From positions 159,402-223,401 of the forward strand of contig CACRSC010000051.1 of the NCBI GenBank assembly GCA_902651635.1: 64,000 bases of DNA, read 5' to 3'. The number at the start of each line of letters is the position of its first letter. The first letter of the stretch is position 1. A model generated the notes under the pieces. That model was not told the DNA's origin, searched no databases, and was given only the letters and a program-made list of their open reading frames with translations. The position numbers and the translations under genes were made by a program. Below are positions 32,588 through 46,673 of this stretch, piece by piece. This DNA is from Mastigamoeba balamuthi. Taxonomy: Eukaryota > Evosea > Mastigamoebida > Mastigamoebidae.

Positions 32588-32885
32588 GAGGGGTGAGAGG
32601 GAGGCCTGATACAAAAGCACTTGGCCACGGGCGACACTTTGTCGCGCTGTGTGAGTGTGTAATGGCATCACGTTTCCCCTTGGCCCCGCAGTGCACGCAA
32701 GCCTCTGTTGGTCTTCCCCGATGGGGGCACCCACCCAGCCAACGGTTGCACGGCACACACCCGCCCAGTGCTCCACAAACACCAACACGCACAAGCCGAA
32801 GAGATTCTTATGATATTTGGACCGCAGATTCTCGCGTTGATTTGTGTGCTCTCCTCAGAGAAGGCGGCGCACGGGATCAACAGAG

Positions 32886-34013
32886 ATGTCGCACAAGGCC
32901 GATATCACCGAGCTCACCGAGTATGACAGCGACGAGGACAAGCAGATCGACAACTCCGTGACCGCGGAGTCCCAGAAAGAGGAGAAGCAGTGCGTTCGCC
33001 CCCCAACTTTTGGCGCGCTCGGGTCGCTTGGCGCGGCGCAGATCACACCCACGCCAGAGAATCTTCTCTCAAGGCGCATATCTTTGACATACATATCGCC
33101 GGCCGCCAGGGGTACCTATGTCGCGATGCACAGCGCGGGGTTCAAGGAGTTCCTTCTGCGCCCTGAGCTTCTGCGTGCCATCACCGACTGCGGGTTCGAG
33201 CACCCCTCTGAGGGTACGCCAATCGTTTGATTTCTTCCTGTGATTTCATTGAGAGCCAAGAATGATAAATCAATCAGTACAATTCTCTTGACACGACCAC
33301 GCTTTGGTGCCACGCAGTGCAGCACCAGGCGATCCCGCAGGCAATCCTCGGCACGGACGTCCTGTGCCAGGCCAAGAGCGGCATGGGCAAGACCGCCGTC
33401 TTTGTGCTGTCGATCCTGCAGAACGACCACGACAAGCAGGTGAGGGGGCCCACCCAACGAGACGTCGTCCCCCCGCTGGCCCTGCTGCAGCGTCTCCTGA
33501 CTCTGGCCCGCTCGCCTGCAGCTGACGACGACGGTGGTGCTGTGCCCCACGAGGGAGCTGGCGTTCCAGGCTGCCAAGGAGTTTGACCGGTTCACCAAGT
33601 TCCTGGAGGGTGCGATCTCTCTTCTGTGACGGGCCCTCGTCTCAAGGTCGCGGCCTCCTGCCTCCTCTGTTTGCTCCTTCCAAGGGGTGCGCGTGCACAC
33701 GTACATCGGGGGGCTGCCGATCGAGAACGACCGCGCGAGGCTCAAGAGCGAGTGCCCGACGATTGTCGTGGGCACTCCGGGGAGGGTGAACGCGCTGGTG
33801 GACGAGGGGCTGCTGGACCTCTCGCACGTAAGGCACTTTGTCGTCGACGAGTGCGACAGGGTCGTCGGCGAGGTCGACATGCGCGCGGCGATGCAGAGGA
33901 TCTTCCTCAAGACGCCCCGCGACAAGCAGGTCATGATGTTCAGCGCCACGCTGCCCGAGGAGGTCCGCCCCGCGTGCAAGAAGTTCATGCATTCTGTGCG
34001 TTCTCTCTCTCTC

Positions 34014-34046
<33 letters not shown>

Positions 34047-34692
34047 ACCGCGGCAGCGCACCTACTGACGACGCTTTGGGCACAGCCGCTGGAGATCTAC
34101 GTGGACAAGGGCGAGAAGCTGACGCTGCACGGGCTGCAGCAGTACTTTGTGCAGCTGACAGAGGCGCAGAAGAACCACAAGCTGGTGGACCTGCTCGACA
34201 ACCTCGAGTTCAACCAGGTGATCATCTTCACGAGCTCGTGCAAGCGCGCCGAGCAGCTGAACAAGCTGCTCTCGGAGATCAACTTCCCCTCGATCTGTGT
34301 GCACAGCGACCTCAAGCAGGACGAGCGCCTGGCGCGCTACAGCAAGTTCAAGAACTTCCAGGCCCGCGTGCTCGTCGCCACGGACCTCTTCGGCCGCGGC
34401 GTCGACATGGAGAGGATCAACGTCGTCATCAACTACGACATGCCGCCCAGCGAGGACGCGTACCTGCACCGCGTGGGCCGCGCCGGCAGGTTCGGCACCA
34501 AGGGCCTGGCCATCACCATGGTCTCGTCCAAGGAGGAGGGCGAGACCCTCAACAAGGTCCAGGCGCGCTTCGCCGTCAACATCCCCGAGCTCCCCGACGA
34601 GATGTGCGCCGTCCGCACGCGTCCGCCCTCGATGTCCGACACTCACCTCTCTCCTCTCCCGCAGCGACGCGTCGAGCTACATGGGATCTTAG
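32886..34692 (+). CDS. SUB2: DEAD-box RNA helicase UAP56/SUB2 (mRNA export, splicing)
   Basis: Exons 32886-32989, 33110-33213, 33318-33439, 33522-33609, 33685-33995, 34086-34603, 34665-34692; all phases close, giving 424 residues (human DDX39B 428). Motifs: [16 protein letters not shown] (Q motif), AKSGMGKT (I), PTRELAFQ (Ia), TPGR (Ib), DECD (II, the UAP56 variant of DEAD), SAT (III), [13 protein letters not shown] (IV), [10 protein letters not shown] (V) and [10 protein letters not shown] (VI). The tail DASSYMGS corresponds to the family's LPEEIDISSYI end, restored only by splicing at 34603/34665. It is an ATP-dependent helicase of TREX and the spliceosome, acting in the nucleus. One intron carries a CT repeat. 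Confidence 0.96.
34002..34046 (+). repeat. (CT)n tract in a SUB2 intron
   Basis: Near-perfect CT repeat with two GT interruptions, just after the donor at 33996. Confidence 0.85.
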
Positions 34693-34989
34693 GCGCTGCC
34701 GGATGTGTGCCAAGCGACAGACAAAATGCACTTTGCCCCATCTCCCACCGTTTTTTCCCTCAGCAACGTCCCCTCCGGCGGAGCCGTATCTCTTGTCCGC
34801 ATATGCCGGTTCAGGCCCAGCGGGGGGCGCACGCCCACCGCCACAGTTATACAGTGAACCTCCACCGGTGGTATCTTTTGGATCGTCAGACGGCGCCACG
34901 TGATAAAGTGCGTCAAAACAACAGTATTTGCACCCTGTTACGGGTATCACAGGCGCTGGTCTGATATCCGCACTCTCGCCTCCGCACCG

Positions 34990-36299
34990 ATGGCGGACGC
35001 ACTCTCCGACAGCGGCATCAGCTACTCCTCGAGCGACAAGCACTACCGTAACGGTCTGGGCGCGTACATAGGCGTCGCCGTCTTCTTCGCCGCATTTCTC
35101 TGTGGCATTGCACTCTTCGCCTCTGGCTGGTGCGCGTTTTTCAGCGCACCGAATTCCGCGGCACCGCATACCCGCACAGCTCACGTGCCGACGTGCGTAG
35201 CATCAAGTGCCCCAAGCGGCTGATGAAGAGCCGCGGGTGCCGGTGGTTCGGGTGGGGCGAGCTCAGGCACGGGCAGCCCGCACGCAGCTGCATAGGCACA
35301 GCGCTGGGCGACACGGCGCTGCTGTGCACGCGCATCATCACCGTGCTGTGGGCGCTGGCCATCTGGGCCGAGGCGCTGCGCGAGTACGAGACCGACGACG
35401 ACAACAGATGGCGCCCCATCACGCGCCACCCGATATGGACTTGGTTCCCGCATAGCAGCCCCTCCCCCGGAAGCCCGCACAAGCTGACCCCGTGCTCTGT
35501 GAATGTTCTGTGCAGGTTCATGTACAACACCAACTGGGGGTACTTCACGCTGATGACGTACTTCACTGCGTCGATCGCGTACATGGTGTGGTACCGGTTC
35601 GGGGCCGGCAGGAGGACGCACGAGAGGGCCGAGCCCAACGTGGTCGAGTACTGGCTCTGGGTCATGTTCGAGCTGGCCTCGTCCGCGGCCCTCAGCGTCG
35701 CTGTCCTCTACTGGGTCTTCATCATCGCGCTGGGCTGCGCGGCCAAGCACGAGGCCTGCGGCATCACCGTCTACAGCGTCCACGCGCACGGCGTCAACAA
35801 CCTGTGGATCCTCGTGGAGCTCTCGCTCAACTCGATGCACTTCAGCCCGCTGCACTGCGTATTCCCCGGGCTCTTCATTTGCCTCTGGATGGTCATCACG
35901 GCTGTGCGTAGTGTGCCCCCGCCCCTCCTCCTCGTTGTTGTCGTGGGCTGTGCGGGCGACTCACGAATTCTGCATGCTGCATGCATCTGCCGCGTTCAGA
36001 TCCTCTACGCAGCGACGGGGATCTTCGTGTACGACACGCAGGACGCGGAGAAGTCGGGGAAGCTGTTCGCGATCGGGTTCTACCCGCTGTTCCTGGTGTT
36101 CTACCTCCTGTTCTTCTGGGTCTGGTTCGGCATCGACAGGGCGACCATTCACCTCTACAAGAGCCGCCTCGCGTACAAGGAGGGGGCCCAGGAGACGCCG
36201 AGCGCCAAGAACGTGCCGCTCGAGCTGGAGGTTGACCCCAAGCAGAGGGGAAGCGGTGGCCCGATGTCGATTCCCAACGACACGGTTCCGGTGGTATGA
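34990..36299 (+). CDS. Rolling stone-like multi-pass membrane protein
   Basis: Exons 34990-35129, 35180-35443, 35516-35903, 36000-36299; phases close, giving 363 residues. Seven or so hydrophobic helices: GAYIGVAVFFAAFLCGIALF, LCTRIITVLWALAIWAEAL, YFTLMTYFTASIAYMVWYRF, AALSVAVLYWVFIIALGC, a Leu/Ile-rich helix after HGVNNLWILVELSLN, then CVFPGLFICLWMVITAILY and GFYPLFLVFYLLFFWVWFGI. The NTNWG motif before the third helix and the H-G-N...E...N-x-M-x-F helix fit the rolling stone / plant At1g10660-type family, whose biochemical role is not settled. The C-terminal 60 residues are hydrophilic and cytosolic. The intron at 35444-35515 begins GTTCCC. Confidence 0.65.
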
Positions 36300-36594
36300 A
36301 TGAATCCGCGTGGCCTACTTCAGGGGTCAAACTCACTCCCGTGCGTGACCTTCAGTGTGCTGTTCGGGAATAGCCGCAGTTGGAATATAATACTCCACCC
36401 ATTACGAAATACAACAAACCCATAATGTGACGTCTTCCCGGTAGCCCACCGTCCTTTGTGCCTCTTCAATGCCCTGACACTTGTGGTACAGTAACCATTT
36501 CGTCTTTTGTACTGAAGCACTGAATTAGTATGTATAGCACTTAATTAGAGCACTGAATTAAGCACTGAGGCAGCACTAAATGAGTGCTAAATTG

Positions 36595-36708
36595 TTTCAG
36601 TGCATTTTGTGTATTTATCGTATGTGTTACTGTATGCACTAGATGTGCATGCACGTGCATACGGTGCATGCAGTGATACAAAAACTAAACGTGCAAAATG
36701 CACTGAAA
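36595..36708. repeat. Foldback (imperfect palindrome)
   Basis: TTTCAGTGCATTTTG at 36595-36609 pairs exactly with its complement at 36694-36708. The interior is partly self-complementary around TGCATGCACGTGCAT. It resembles a small foldback or MITE-like element. Confidence 0.6.
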
Positions 36709-39581
36709 TAACCTGCAGATTCGCCACATACATCATATATATGCGCATCATTTAAATAAAACGAATGATCACAAAAAAGTAATGAAAAGAGCATAATTAA
36801 GCATACGAAAATTCATTTTCTTCGTTTTTTTCAGTGCAGTGCTGCTTCAGCCACACCTCTTCTGTCACGGACTCCACCTTGTTGAGGTCGTTCCAGTAAA
36901 AGCCCACATCGTGCTCCTCTTGCTGCTCAGGAACATTGTAAGTGGCCTCAGATGCCACCTGTGGCACCTGGGCCTTATCCTGGGTAATTTTTCGTTAGAT
37001 GTAAAGAAAGAAGAAGAGCAAGGGAAAGGAGCAGAAGAGAAGGAAGAAGAGGTGCATCTGTACTGCAGCAGTCATTTTGGCTGCTACTTTCTTTTCACAT
37101 GCTGCTACGTGGGCAGCAGCATGTTCATGTTGCACGGGGTAACACACTGTCATTCGTGCAAAGCCCATGTTGAGTGAGGACTTGCACAACGGTATCAACT
37201 GCTCTGGCTCTGAGATCACTGGGTACTAGTGCACCTCCTGTCTTCAGGGCCACCCATTTCTAAGAGGAAGATAGGGAAAGGATATGTGATCGTGAGAGGA
37301 AATCCACAGAAAGAGAAGTAATGCACCCCTTAATGATATTGCATATCTGCCTTACTTAACTCAGGGACAAGACAGTCTTTCTTGCTCATCATGACTAAAG
37401 GGCACAAAGAGGGAAATAAGAGAGGGAAACCATATATCTCTAGTCCTTTGTATCACATCACACTGGTTCTGAAAGAGTGATGCACTTGATGGAAATGCAT
37501 TACTAAGTTAGTGCTCTAATTACTACTAGCACAACAAATAAGCACTAGTTGTGCTACGAGCAATGTATAGTACTAGGTGAAAAATGTCTATAATGCTGAA
37601 TTTATGTCGCATGTAGTACTACAATTACTCTTAGTGCTCGATTTGGCACTACATTAAGTGCCAAATTTGCTATTGAAGCACTAAAGTAGTACTGAAAATG
37701 CACTGATAAAGATTTAAATGAATACTACCTTTAAATGCACAAAAGTCACAGTGATGACCAATGATAGTACTGAGCTTGATACAGGAAACATGATACTCTC
37801 TTTTCCTGTGAATATCACATATATGATTTTGCAGTGATGATGATTTTGAACTCACTTCTGAAGACCTTAAGAAGTGTAGTGCACGTTATGTGTGCTATCT
37901 GTTTGTCTCGTCCATGTACCATTTGGGTCCAGCCACAAGTGTACCACTTTCGTTGGTTGATGGGGTTCATCATATCAACATCTACCAGTTCCTTTGCTGG
38001 AGCATATGATTCACCAGAGATTAGGTTCCGAAGAAATTTCTATGTCTCCAGAGATTAGGTTCATGCTTGAAATTCCAGGCCCTTTTCATGTGTTTTTATC
38101 AGCAGTATTATTTACTTTCATAGCTGTCTGCTCTCATGTGGTCAATCCCACTCTGGCCCATCTACGTGTGACAGGTTGAAAGAGCATGAATGCTTCTGTT
38201 GCTGCTACCGTGCTATACGTTATAATACATTAGATGATGGCCCCCTCCGGATTTATTCCATAATAAATATGTGGCACGGTAGTTGCCCCTGATGACATTA
38301 GTGCTGATGAGCTTGTGCTTTGCTGGCATCAGGATATGTTGGCCTTGCTGCAGCAGCTGCTGGTTCTGTCAATGGTAGGGTATAACTGTTATGCAGTTTT
38401 TTTTGTATCTTTATACCAGTTTGGTTGTAGTTTCTCAGATTTGGATTAAATATATGTATCTAAGATTGCAGTGCTATGCCATCTGTATTTGCATTTGCAG
38501 CTTGACAGCTATATAACAGAACAGCAGAGTGTCACTCCACTGTTCTTGGGTGTTTTCAGCCCAGGGGGTATTTCTGGACATGCATAGTAAGGTGTGAAGA
38601 GAAGAGAAGAGAAGGTACTCTGTCCTGAGTAAAACTGTAATCCTTCCTTCTTTTGGCCCTTGTGCCACCCCAGAGAGTGTGCAAGGACCATCATGAGAAT
38701 ATCTTAAGCACAAGGCAGAGAGGCTGCCAGGGCACTAATATTTGGAATTGAATGATAATTTTGATTAAGTACTGCAATAAATTAGATTGGTACAAAGTCA
38801 GCATTCTAGCTGTCAGAGAAGCTGTTGCTCTTTTTTTTTGGCTTGAACCTCAGCGACAGATTCTTATGTATTGTGATCTCTGCCCCCTTTAGGCAGTAGT
38901 GTTTCCCAGATGTGAAGAACAGAGCCAGTGTATATGCCTCTTCCATCCCAGGGGGACCCTATGAGACGCTGCACCCACTGCACACAGCTGTGTGTTAAGC
39001 AGCAACCTGCCATTAATTATAGTCATTCCTTTCAAAAATCAGTCAACAACGAAGGCAGTTGCTAATCAGTTTCATGCTGGCACTCAGGGCAGGTCACCTC
39101 ACATGTCTCCGCGGCACCTGTTGCCTTACCATCACACAGCACATGACTGGGCAACTGCAACACTGCTGAGCACGCCGTGTAGCAGCCTGCCACAACTGCA
39201 TCCCTTCCCATGCACATGATCACTGTGGTGATAGAGCTGCTGAAGGAGCTACTTGTGTGCTTGCCCCTTCATTGCTGCCTACCCCTCCTACAGCTTGCTT
39301 CCTCTTGAGGAGCTTCTCTTGAGGAAAGCCTGACTTGGCCTGATGTTGGGCTGCACTGAGCCCTCAAGCCTGATTCGAGAGCAAACAGGAGCAGCACGAG
39401 GTCTGGTGGCTGCCAAGAGGAACAGGGCATTGCACACGTTGATCACCAGCTTCCCCGTGCCTGGGTGGCCAGACTCATCTCTTTCTTTCCAATGGAACGT
39501 GTGCCAACCGCCCGAGCTGCATGCAGGTGCCACACGGGCGATGGCTGGTTCCGAAAAGGCCCGCTTCTGAGAATCGGGATA

Positions 39582-39591
39582 ATATAAAATC
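39582..39591 (+). promoter_or_regulatory. Possible TATA element
   Basis: TATAAAAT in an AT-rich pocket about 100 bp before the ATG at 39685. Spacing is plausible for a core promoter, but other genes here lack an obvious TATA box. Confidence 0.25.
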
Positions 39592-39684
39592 TTGAGAGAT
39601 ACGAATAGATATCTAGCCAGATATCTCAGCAACGGAGCCAACAACCCCCACCCGGCTCTGTCTGGTGAAACCGCCGCGCCCGCG

Positions 39685-40558
39685 ATGCTGCGCACGCAAA
39701 CGCAGGGCCTCGTGTGCCCCGACCAGATGTCCACGCGCGTCTTCACCCACGCCGAGACGCGTGCGCGGTTCTCGCACCCCGACACGTGGGCCGCCGACGA
39801 GCGCGCCCAGGGCCTCGTCGCCCTGCGGCCGCCCGACGCCGACGCCACGTCAGAGGCCTACTTCGTCGGCGTCGGCCCCGCGGCCGCCGGCGAGCGCCCC
39901 GACGCCGCCGCGCGCAGGATGTGCGAGCAGCACGTCCTCTCCTTCGCCCCCTTCGTCGCGCTGGCCTCGGCGTCGCCGTCGCAGGACAGACGTCAGCAGT
40001 TCTCTTCTCCCTCCCCCCCCCGCGTGAAAATATCTCGCTGACGTGGCAGCGGAAATATCTTGTGGGGCAGCCGGGGGCGTATGCCTGACGTACGAGGGAG
40101 CGCACCCGCAGAGCGGGGTCAGGGCGCGCGGGCTGGTGCTGGCCTGGGGGGGCGACGGCCAGCCGGTGGTCGCGGTGTGCGCCGTCGGCGACCCCGCGCA
40201 CCTGGCGAGGCGCGAGCCGGCGCTGCTGTCGGTCTTCCTGAGCGTCGCGCTGCCGGCGCAGGAGGCGCCCGTGCTGGTCGGCGTCTGGGCGCGCTGGGAC
40301 GGGCCCTCGAGGCGCGTGTACATCGCGTTCAACGCGGACGGCAGCTTCCTGCTCGGCGAGGGCGTGGACGCGTCCGGGGCGACGCCGACGGCGCGGGGGA
40401 GGTGGGCGGCCAGCGGGAACGTGCTGTCGCTGGCGTACGAGGGCGCGGCGTCGGCCACGCAGTCGCTGTTCCGCATCGACAGGGAGACGCAGCCCAACGC
40501 GCTGTACACCAGCCTCAACGCCGATGGCTCGGGCATGACCGTGTGGTGTCTGCAGTGA
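39685..40558 (+). CDS. Unknown two-exon protein with a beta-rich C-terminal half
   Basis: Exons 39685-39991 and 40050-40558 (donor GTCAGC; acceptor GTGGCAG) give 271 residues. The N-terminal 100 residues are acidic/Ala-rich. The C-terminal half has strand-like segments: VLVGVWARWDG, RVYIAFNADGSFLLGEG, RGRWAASGNVLSLAYEG and ALYTSLNADGSGMTVW. The pattern of W near the start, FNADGSF, G-x-W and an L-S-L strand resembles lipocalin-like stress or binding domains, but that is structural impression only. No signal peptide or membrane span. No family recognised. Confidence 0.6.
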
Positions 40559-43031
<2,473 letters not shown>

Positions 43032-43212
43032 GCTCGCGTCAGAGCACCCACGCACACCCCCCGGCCCTCGGGCAAACGATGGCATTCCTTTCCCTGGGGG
43101 CTGCAGCAGGTTGTTCTCGGCTTCCCCTCTCGCAAGAGCTCGCAGGTGCGAGCGGTTGGCCACAACTGGGTGTTCTGCTCTGTACTGCATTCACGGCGGG
43201 TCATCCCCCGAA

Positions 43213-45704
43213 TCACTTGCTCTGCTGCGCGCGCTCCAGCTCAGCCACACGCTGGCGCAGAGCAGAGACCGTCTGGGAGGTCTCGCGGGCGCGCTGCAGC
43301 TCTTCCTCGGCGCGCGCGGCCTTCTCGTGCTCCATCTCGAGCTGCAGGCGCGTCTGCCTGAGCTCCGACGTGATTCCCGCGGTGCCCGGGGTCTGCTCGA
43401 ACTGCGCTATGCGGCGCACGACGGTCATGAGCTCGTCGGGAAGGCTCAGCTTGCGCAGGCGTCCGACATCCGCCTCGAGCTCCACGATCTTGGCTTTGGC
43501 CCCGTCGACGATGCCCTGCAGCCTGCGAGTCTCGGCGTCTGCTGTCACCCCAGACGGAACGGCGGCCACTTCCTGCTGCTGTGGCTGCTGTGCGGGCTGG
43601 GGGTGAGCAGCGCGGGCCTCGGCCAGCATGAACTCGAGGCGCTTCTTGTAGTCCTCGAAGGACTGCTCGCGTCCGCGGAGAGTGGCCACGGTTCCCTCGA
43701 GCTCGCCGATCTTCGCGCTCGCCGCTGCCGACTCGTCCTGCAGGCGGGCGACGGCCTCCCTGGCACTCTTGGCCTCCTGCGCCAGGGCGACGGACGACTC
43801 AGACGCGCGCTTCGCCTCGGCGAGGACCTCGCCCAGGTGCCTGGCCTCTGCCTCAGCTGCCGCCGCGCGGTCCTGCAGCGGGCGCGTCTCCTCGAGGGCC
43901 TCCTTGAGCCTGCGGGCCTCTGCCTCGGACGTTATCGCGCGCTCCTCGAGGGCCCTGCGCTCCTCGATCGGCGGCGCAGCGCGCGCCTCCTCGAGCAGGC
44001 GGTTCAGGCGCTGGATGTGCTCGAACGAGGCCTCGGCCCTCGCAGCGCTCGCCTTCATCGCAGCCTCGAGCTCCTCGACGCGCGACCCCTCGGCCCCCGC
44101 CTCCAGGGGGACCGCCGGGGAGGCCGGGGCCGCTGCGGGCTCCCCGAGGGCCGACGAGATGCGGGCCTGCGCCCTGCGCGCCTCCTCGAGCATCGCCATC
44201 AGGCGGCGGGTCATGTCCTCCGCGCTGTCGGCCCTGCGTGCCGAAGTCTGCAGCTTCTCGCGCAGCTCCTGCAGCTCCGCCTCGGCCCTCGACGCGCGCT
44301 CGACGGCCGCGTCGCGCTCGGCAGCGAGCGCCTCCGCGCCGGCGCCCTTGGACGAGTCGATGGCCTCCTGCAGGCGCCTCGCAGCAGCCTCGGCCTCGGC
44401 CGCCCGTGCAGCCGCCGGCTCGGCCTTGGCGAGCGCGTCCCTGAGGCGCGCGCACTCGCCCTCGGCCACGATCGCGCGCTCCTCGAGCCTGCGGGCGTCC
44501 TGCACCGCCTCGGCCCGGCGCGTCTCCTCCAGCAGCGCGTTGAGGCGCTTGACCATCGCCTCGGCCGCCTCTGCGCGCGCCACCGCGTCTGCTGGCGGGT
44601 GCTCCGCGCGCAGGCGCATGACCGTGTCCTCGAGGTCCGAGATGGTCTGCAGCGACCTGCGCAGCTCCCCCTCGAGCTCCGCCACGCGCGCCCCCTGCTG
44701 CTGCTGCTGCTGCCCCTCCGCGCCCTCTGCGCCCGCCGCCTGCGCAGCCGCCGCCCTGAGCGCGCGCTCCTCGTCGAGCAGCCGCGTGAGCCTCCTCGCC
44801 GCGTCCTCGGACGACTGCTCGCGCCCGCGCAGGACCCCCGCCTCCTCCTCGAGCTCCGCGACCCTCCGCGCGAGCCGCTGGGCCTCGGCCTCTGCCCTGC
44901 CCGCCCGCTCGCGCGCCTCGAGGGCCTCCGCGGCGGCCTCGCCTCCCTGTGCCCCGCGCAGCTGCTCGACGAGCCCCGCCAGGCGCTCGCGCTCGCCCTC
45001 GGCCGCCAGCGCGCGCTGCTCGCACTGCGAGGCGCGGGCGGCCAGGCCGGCGTTGCGGCGCGCCTCGGCCTCGGCCTCGACGGCGCGGGCCTGGAGGCGC
45101 TGGGCCTCCTCGGCGCTGGCGCAGGCGTGGGCGTCGCGCAGCAGCGCGTTGAGCTGCTTCACCAGCGCCTCCGACGCCTCCAGCCGCTCCGCAGCCCGCC
45201 GCCCGCGCTCCGCCTCCCCCTCGAGCTCCCGCACGCGCTCCTCCAGCTGCTGCTGCCGCTGCTGCTGCCCTGGCGCCGCCGCTGCTGCCGCTGGCTCTGT
45301 CTCGTCCCGCGTCGCTTCAGCTGGGGTCCCGGAGGCGGGGCTCTTGGCGGCGGTCTCGTCCCGTGTCGCTTCAGCTGAGGTCCCGGCGGCCGCAGTCTCG
45401 GGGGCGGCGGCGGGGGCCGGGGCCTGCGGGGCGGAGGCGGCGGCGGCGGTGTCCTCGCGGTCGCTGTCCGAGGGCGAGTCGTCCGGGGCCTGAGCGGCCT
45501 GGGCTGCCTGAGCGGCAGGGGCGTCGGGCTGGCCGGGCTTGGCCGCCGCTGCCGCTGCCGCCTTGGCCGCCTGCTTCTTCTTCTGCTGGTTCTTCCTGCC
45601 CTGCGAGCACAGCCAGCGTGAGGCCAGGGGCGGTGGAGTGGGGGGAGGCGAGGGCGGTGGTGGCGGGGGTGGGTTGAAGCGACGTCGTCGGTGGAATGCA
45701 CCAT
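43213..45704 (-). CDS. Long coiled-coil protein with low-complexity N-terminus
   Basis: One large exon (45600-43213) encodes about 795 residues, with acceptor CTCGCAG just upstream. A possible first exon is only ATG at 45704-45702, followed by GTGCAT: this would give Met-Gly-Arg-Lys. The start is therefore uncertain. The N-terminal 200 residues are Lys-, then Ala/Pro-rich with two copies of AEATRDET. From about 200 on, nearly continuous heptads run to the end, rich in Ala, Glu, Arg and Leu, with recurring units like LNALLEE and RLNRLLEEAR about every 95 residues. It resembles golgin or myosin-tail-like tethers, but no GRIP domain or membrane span is present. It is divergent from BET1 over about 170 bp. 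Confidence 0.75.
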
Positions 45705-45877
45705 TCTCGAAACAACGAATGCGCGTTGAACGGGTTCGTGCCAAAAATGGCCGGAATAACACGCCACGCCGGAGATTTTCTCTATCTTCGGAGATTTGTT
45801 GGGGCCCCGGAGATCCGCGCATCTTCCGACTGAGTGCTGTGCTGGCGGTCCAAAGTGTTTCTTCTTCAGCGCCGTGC

Positions 45878-46398
45878 ATGTCCAGCCCCATGAGGGAGCG
45901 GAACTCGGAGCGCAGGTACCCCATGCCCGGCGGCGGCTTCGTCCGCGGCAACGGCGCGTCCGACTCGCCGTCCGACTACGCCGACGAGCACGAGCGCGCC
46001 ATGCACGACGACAACGAGCGCAAGCTGCAGTCCCTCAGCAGCAAGGTCTCGGCCATCCGCGAAGTGCGCACGCCCCCGCCTCTTCCGCTATGACGTCATA
46101 AATACGTCGAAAGGCGCCGGTAACCGTGGGAAAAACCGTCTGTCCCGGTGCTTCTTTTTCCCTCAACCCGCGCCCCCCGCAGTTGACGAACCAGATACAC
46201 TCGGCGAGCGTCAGCGCGCGGAGGGACGCGGACGACCTCGAGGCGGACATGGGCGGCGCGCGGGCGACGCTGGGGTCGGCGGCGGAGCGGCTCAAGGGGC
46301 TGTTCCGGGTGGGCAGCAGCTGCCACATGCTCTACCTGGTCCTCTTTGTCTTCTTTGTGTTCTTCCTCCTCTACTTCCTCGTCTTCCGCCGCCGCTGA
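45878..46398 (+). CDS. BET1: BET1-type Qc-SNARE
   Basis: Exons 45878-46063 and 46183-46398 (donor GTGCGC) give 133 residues. A Pro/Ser-rich N-terminus leads into the SNARE helix (ENERKLQSLSSKVSAIRE, then LTNQIHSASVSARRDADDLEADM), with the central Gln where Qc SNAREs have it. A short linker leads to a C-terminal membrane anchor (MLYLVLFVFFVFFLLYFLVF) ending in basic residues. Size, single tail anchor and the LSSKVSA block match BET1/BET1L, which works in ER-to-Golgi or intra-Golgi fusion. The intron splits the SNARE motif. Confidence 0.88.
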
Positions 46399-46673
46399 GG
46401 CGAGCCGCGAGGGTGGCTGGGTGCGGGAGGGGCTTGTGCCGTGGGTGCACTGCGTGAGGAGGCAGAGGAACATCGCAGTACATTGGTCCTCGTTGCTGTC
46501 CCCCTTTTTCCTTTTTACTTCGCTTCCTTTGCAGGTATCGTATCGGCGTGGCCGAGCACAAGCACCCAGCCACAGAGGCTGAGCCCTCCTGGCCGAGGGC
46601 GATCGCCATCGCCCCCCGCTCAGCGGCCCCCCCGCTGAATTGTTCCGTCCTCAGGACTCTCCCCTCGCCTCGC

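Larger units (their letters stand above)
36300..39684. other. AT-rich gene desert with foldback-type repeats
   Basis: About 3.4 kb with low GC and stops in all frames. Two stretches (36510-36710 and 37480-37720) are crowded with variants of GCACTNA and AGTACTA and with short palindromes. At 38000-39300 it is plain mixed sequence without domains. A minus frame at 39288-39500 has a WHTFHWKERD segment of transposase-like flavour that I cannot place. Probably decayed mobile-element DNA. Confidence 0.45.

Noticed and set aside
39288-39848. Minus-strand frame before the gene at 39685 as a transposase
   Set aside because: Its first half is antisense to a supported exon and the rest shows no catalytic motif I can name.
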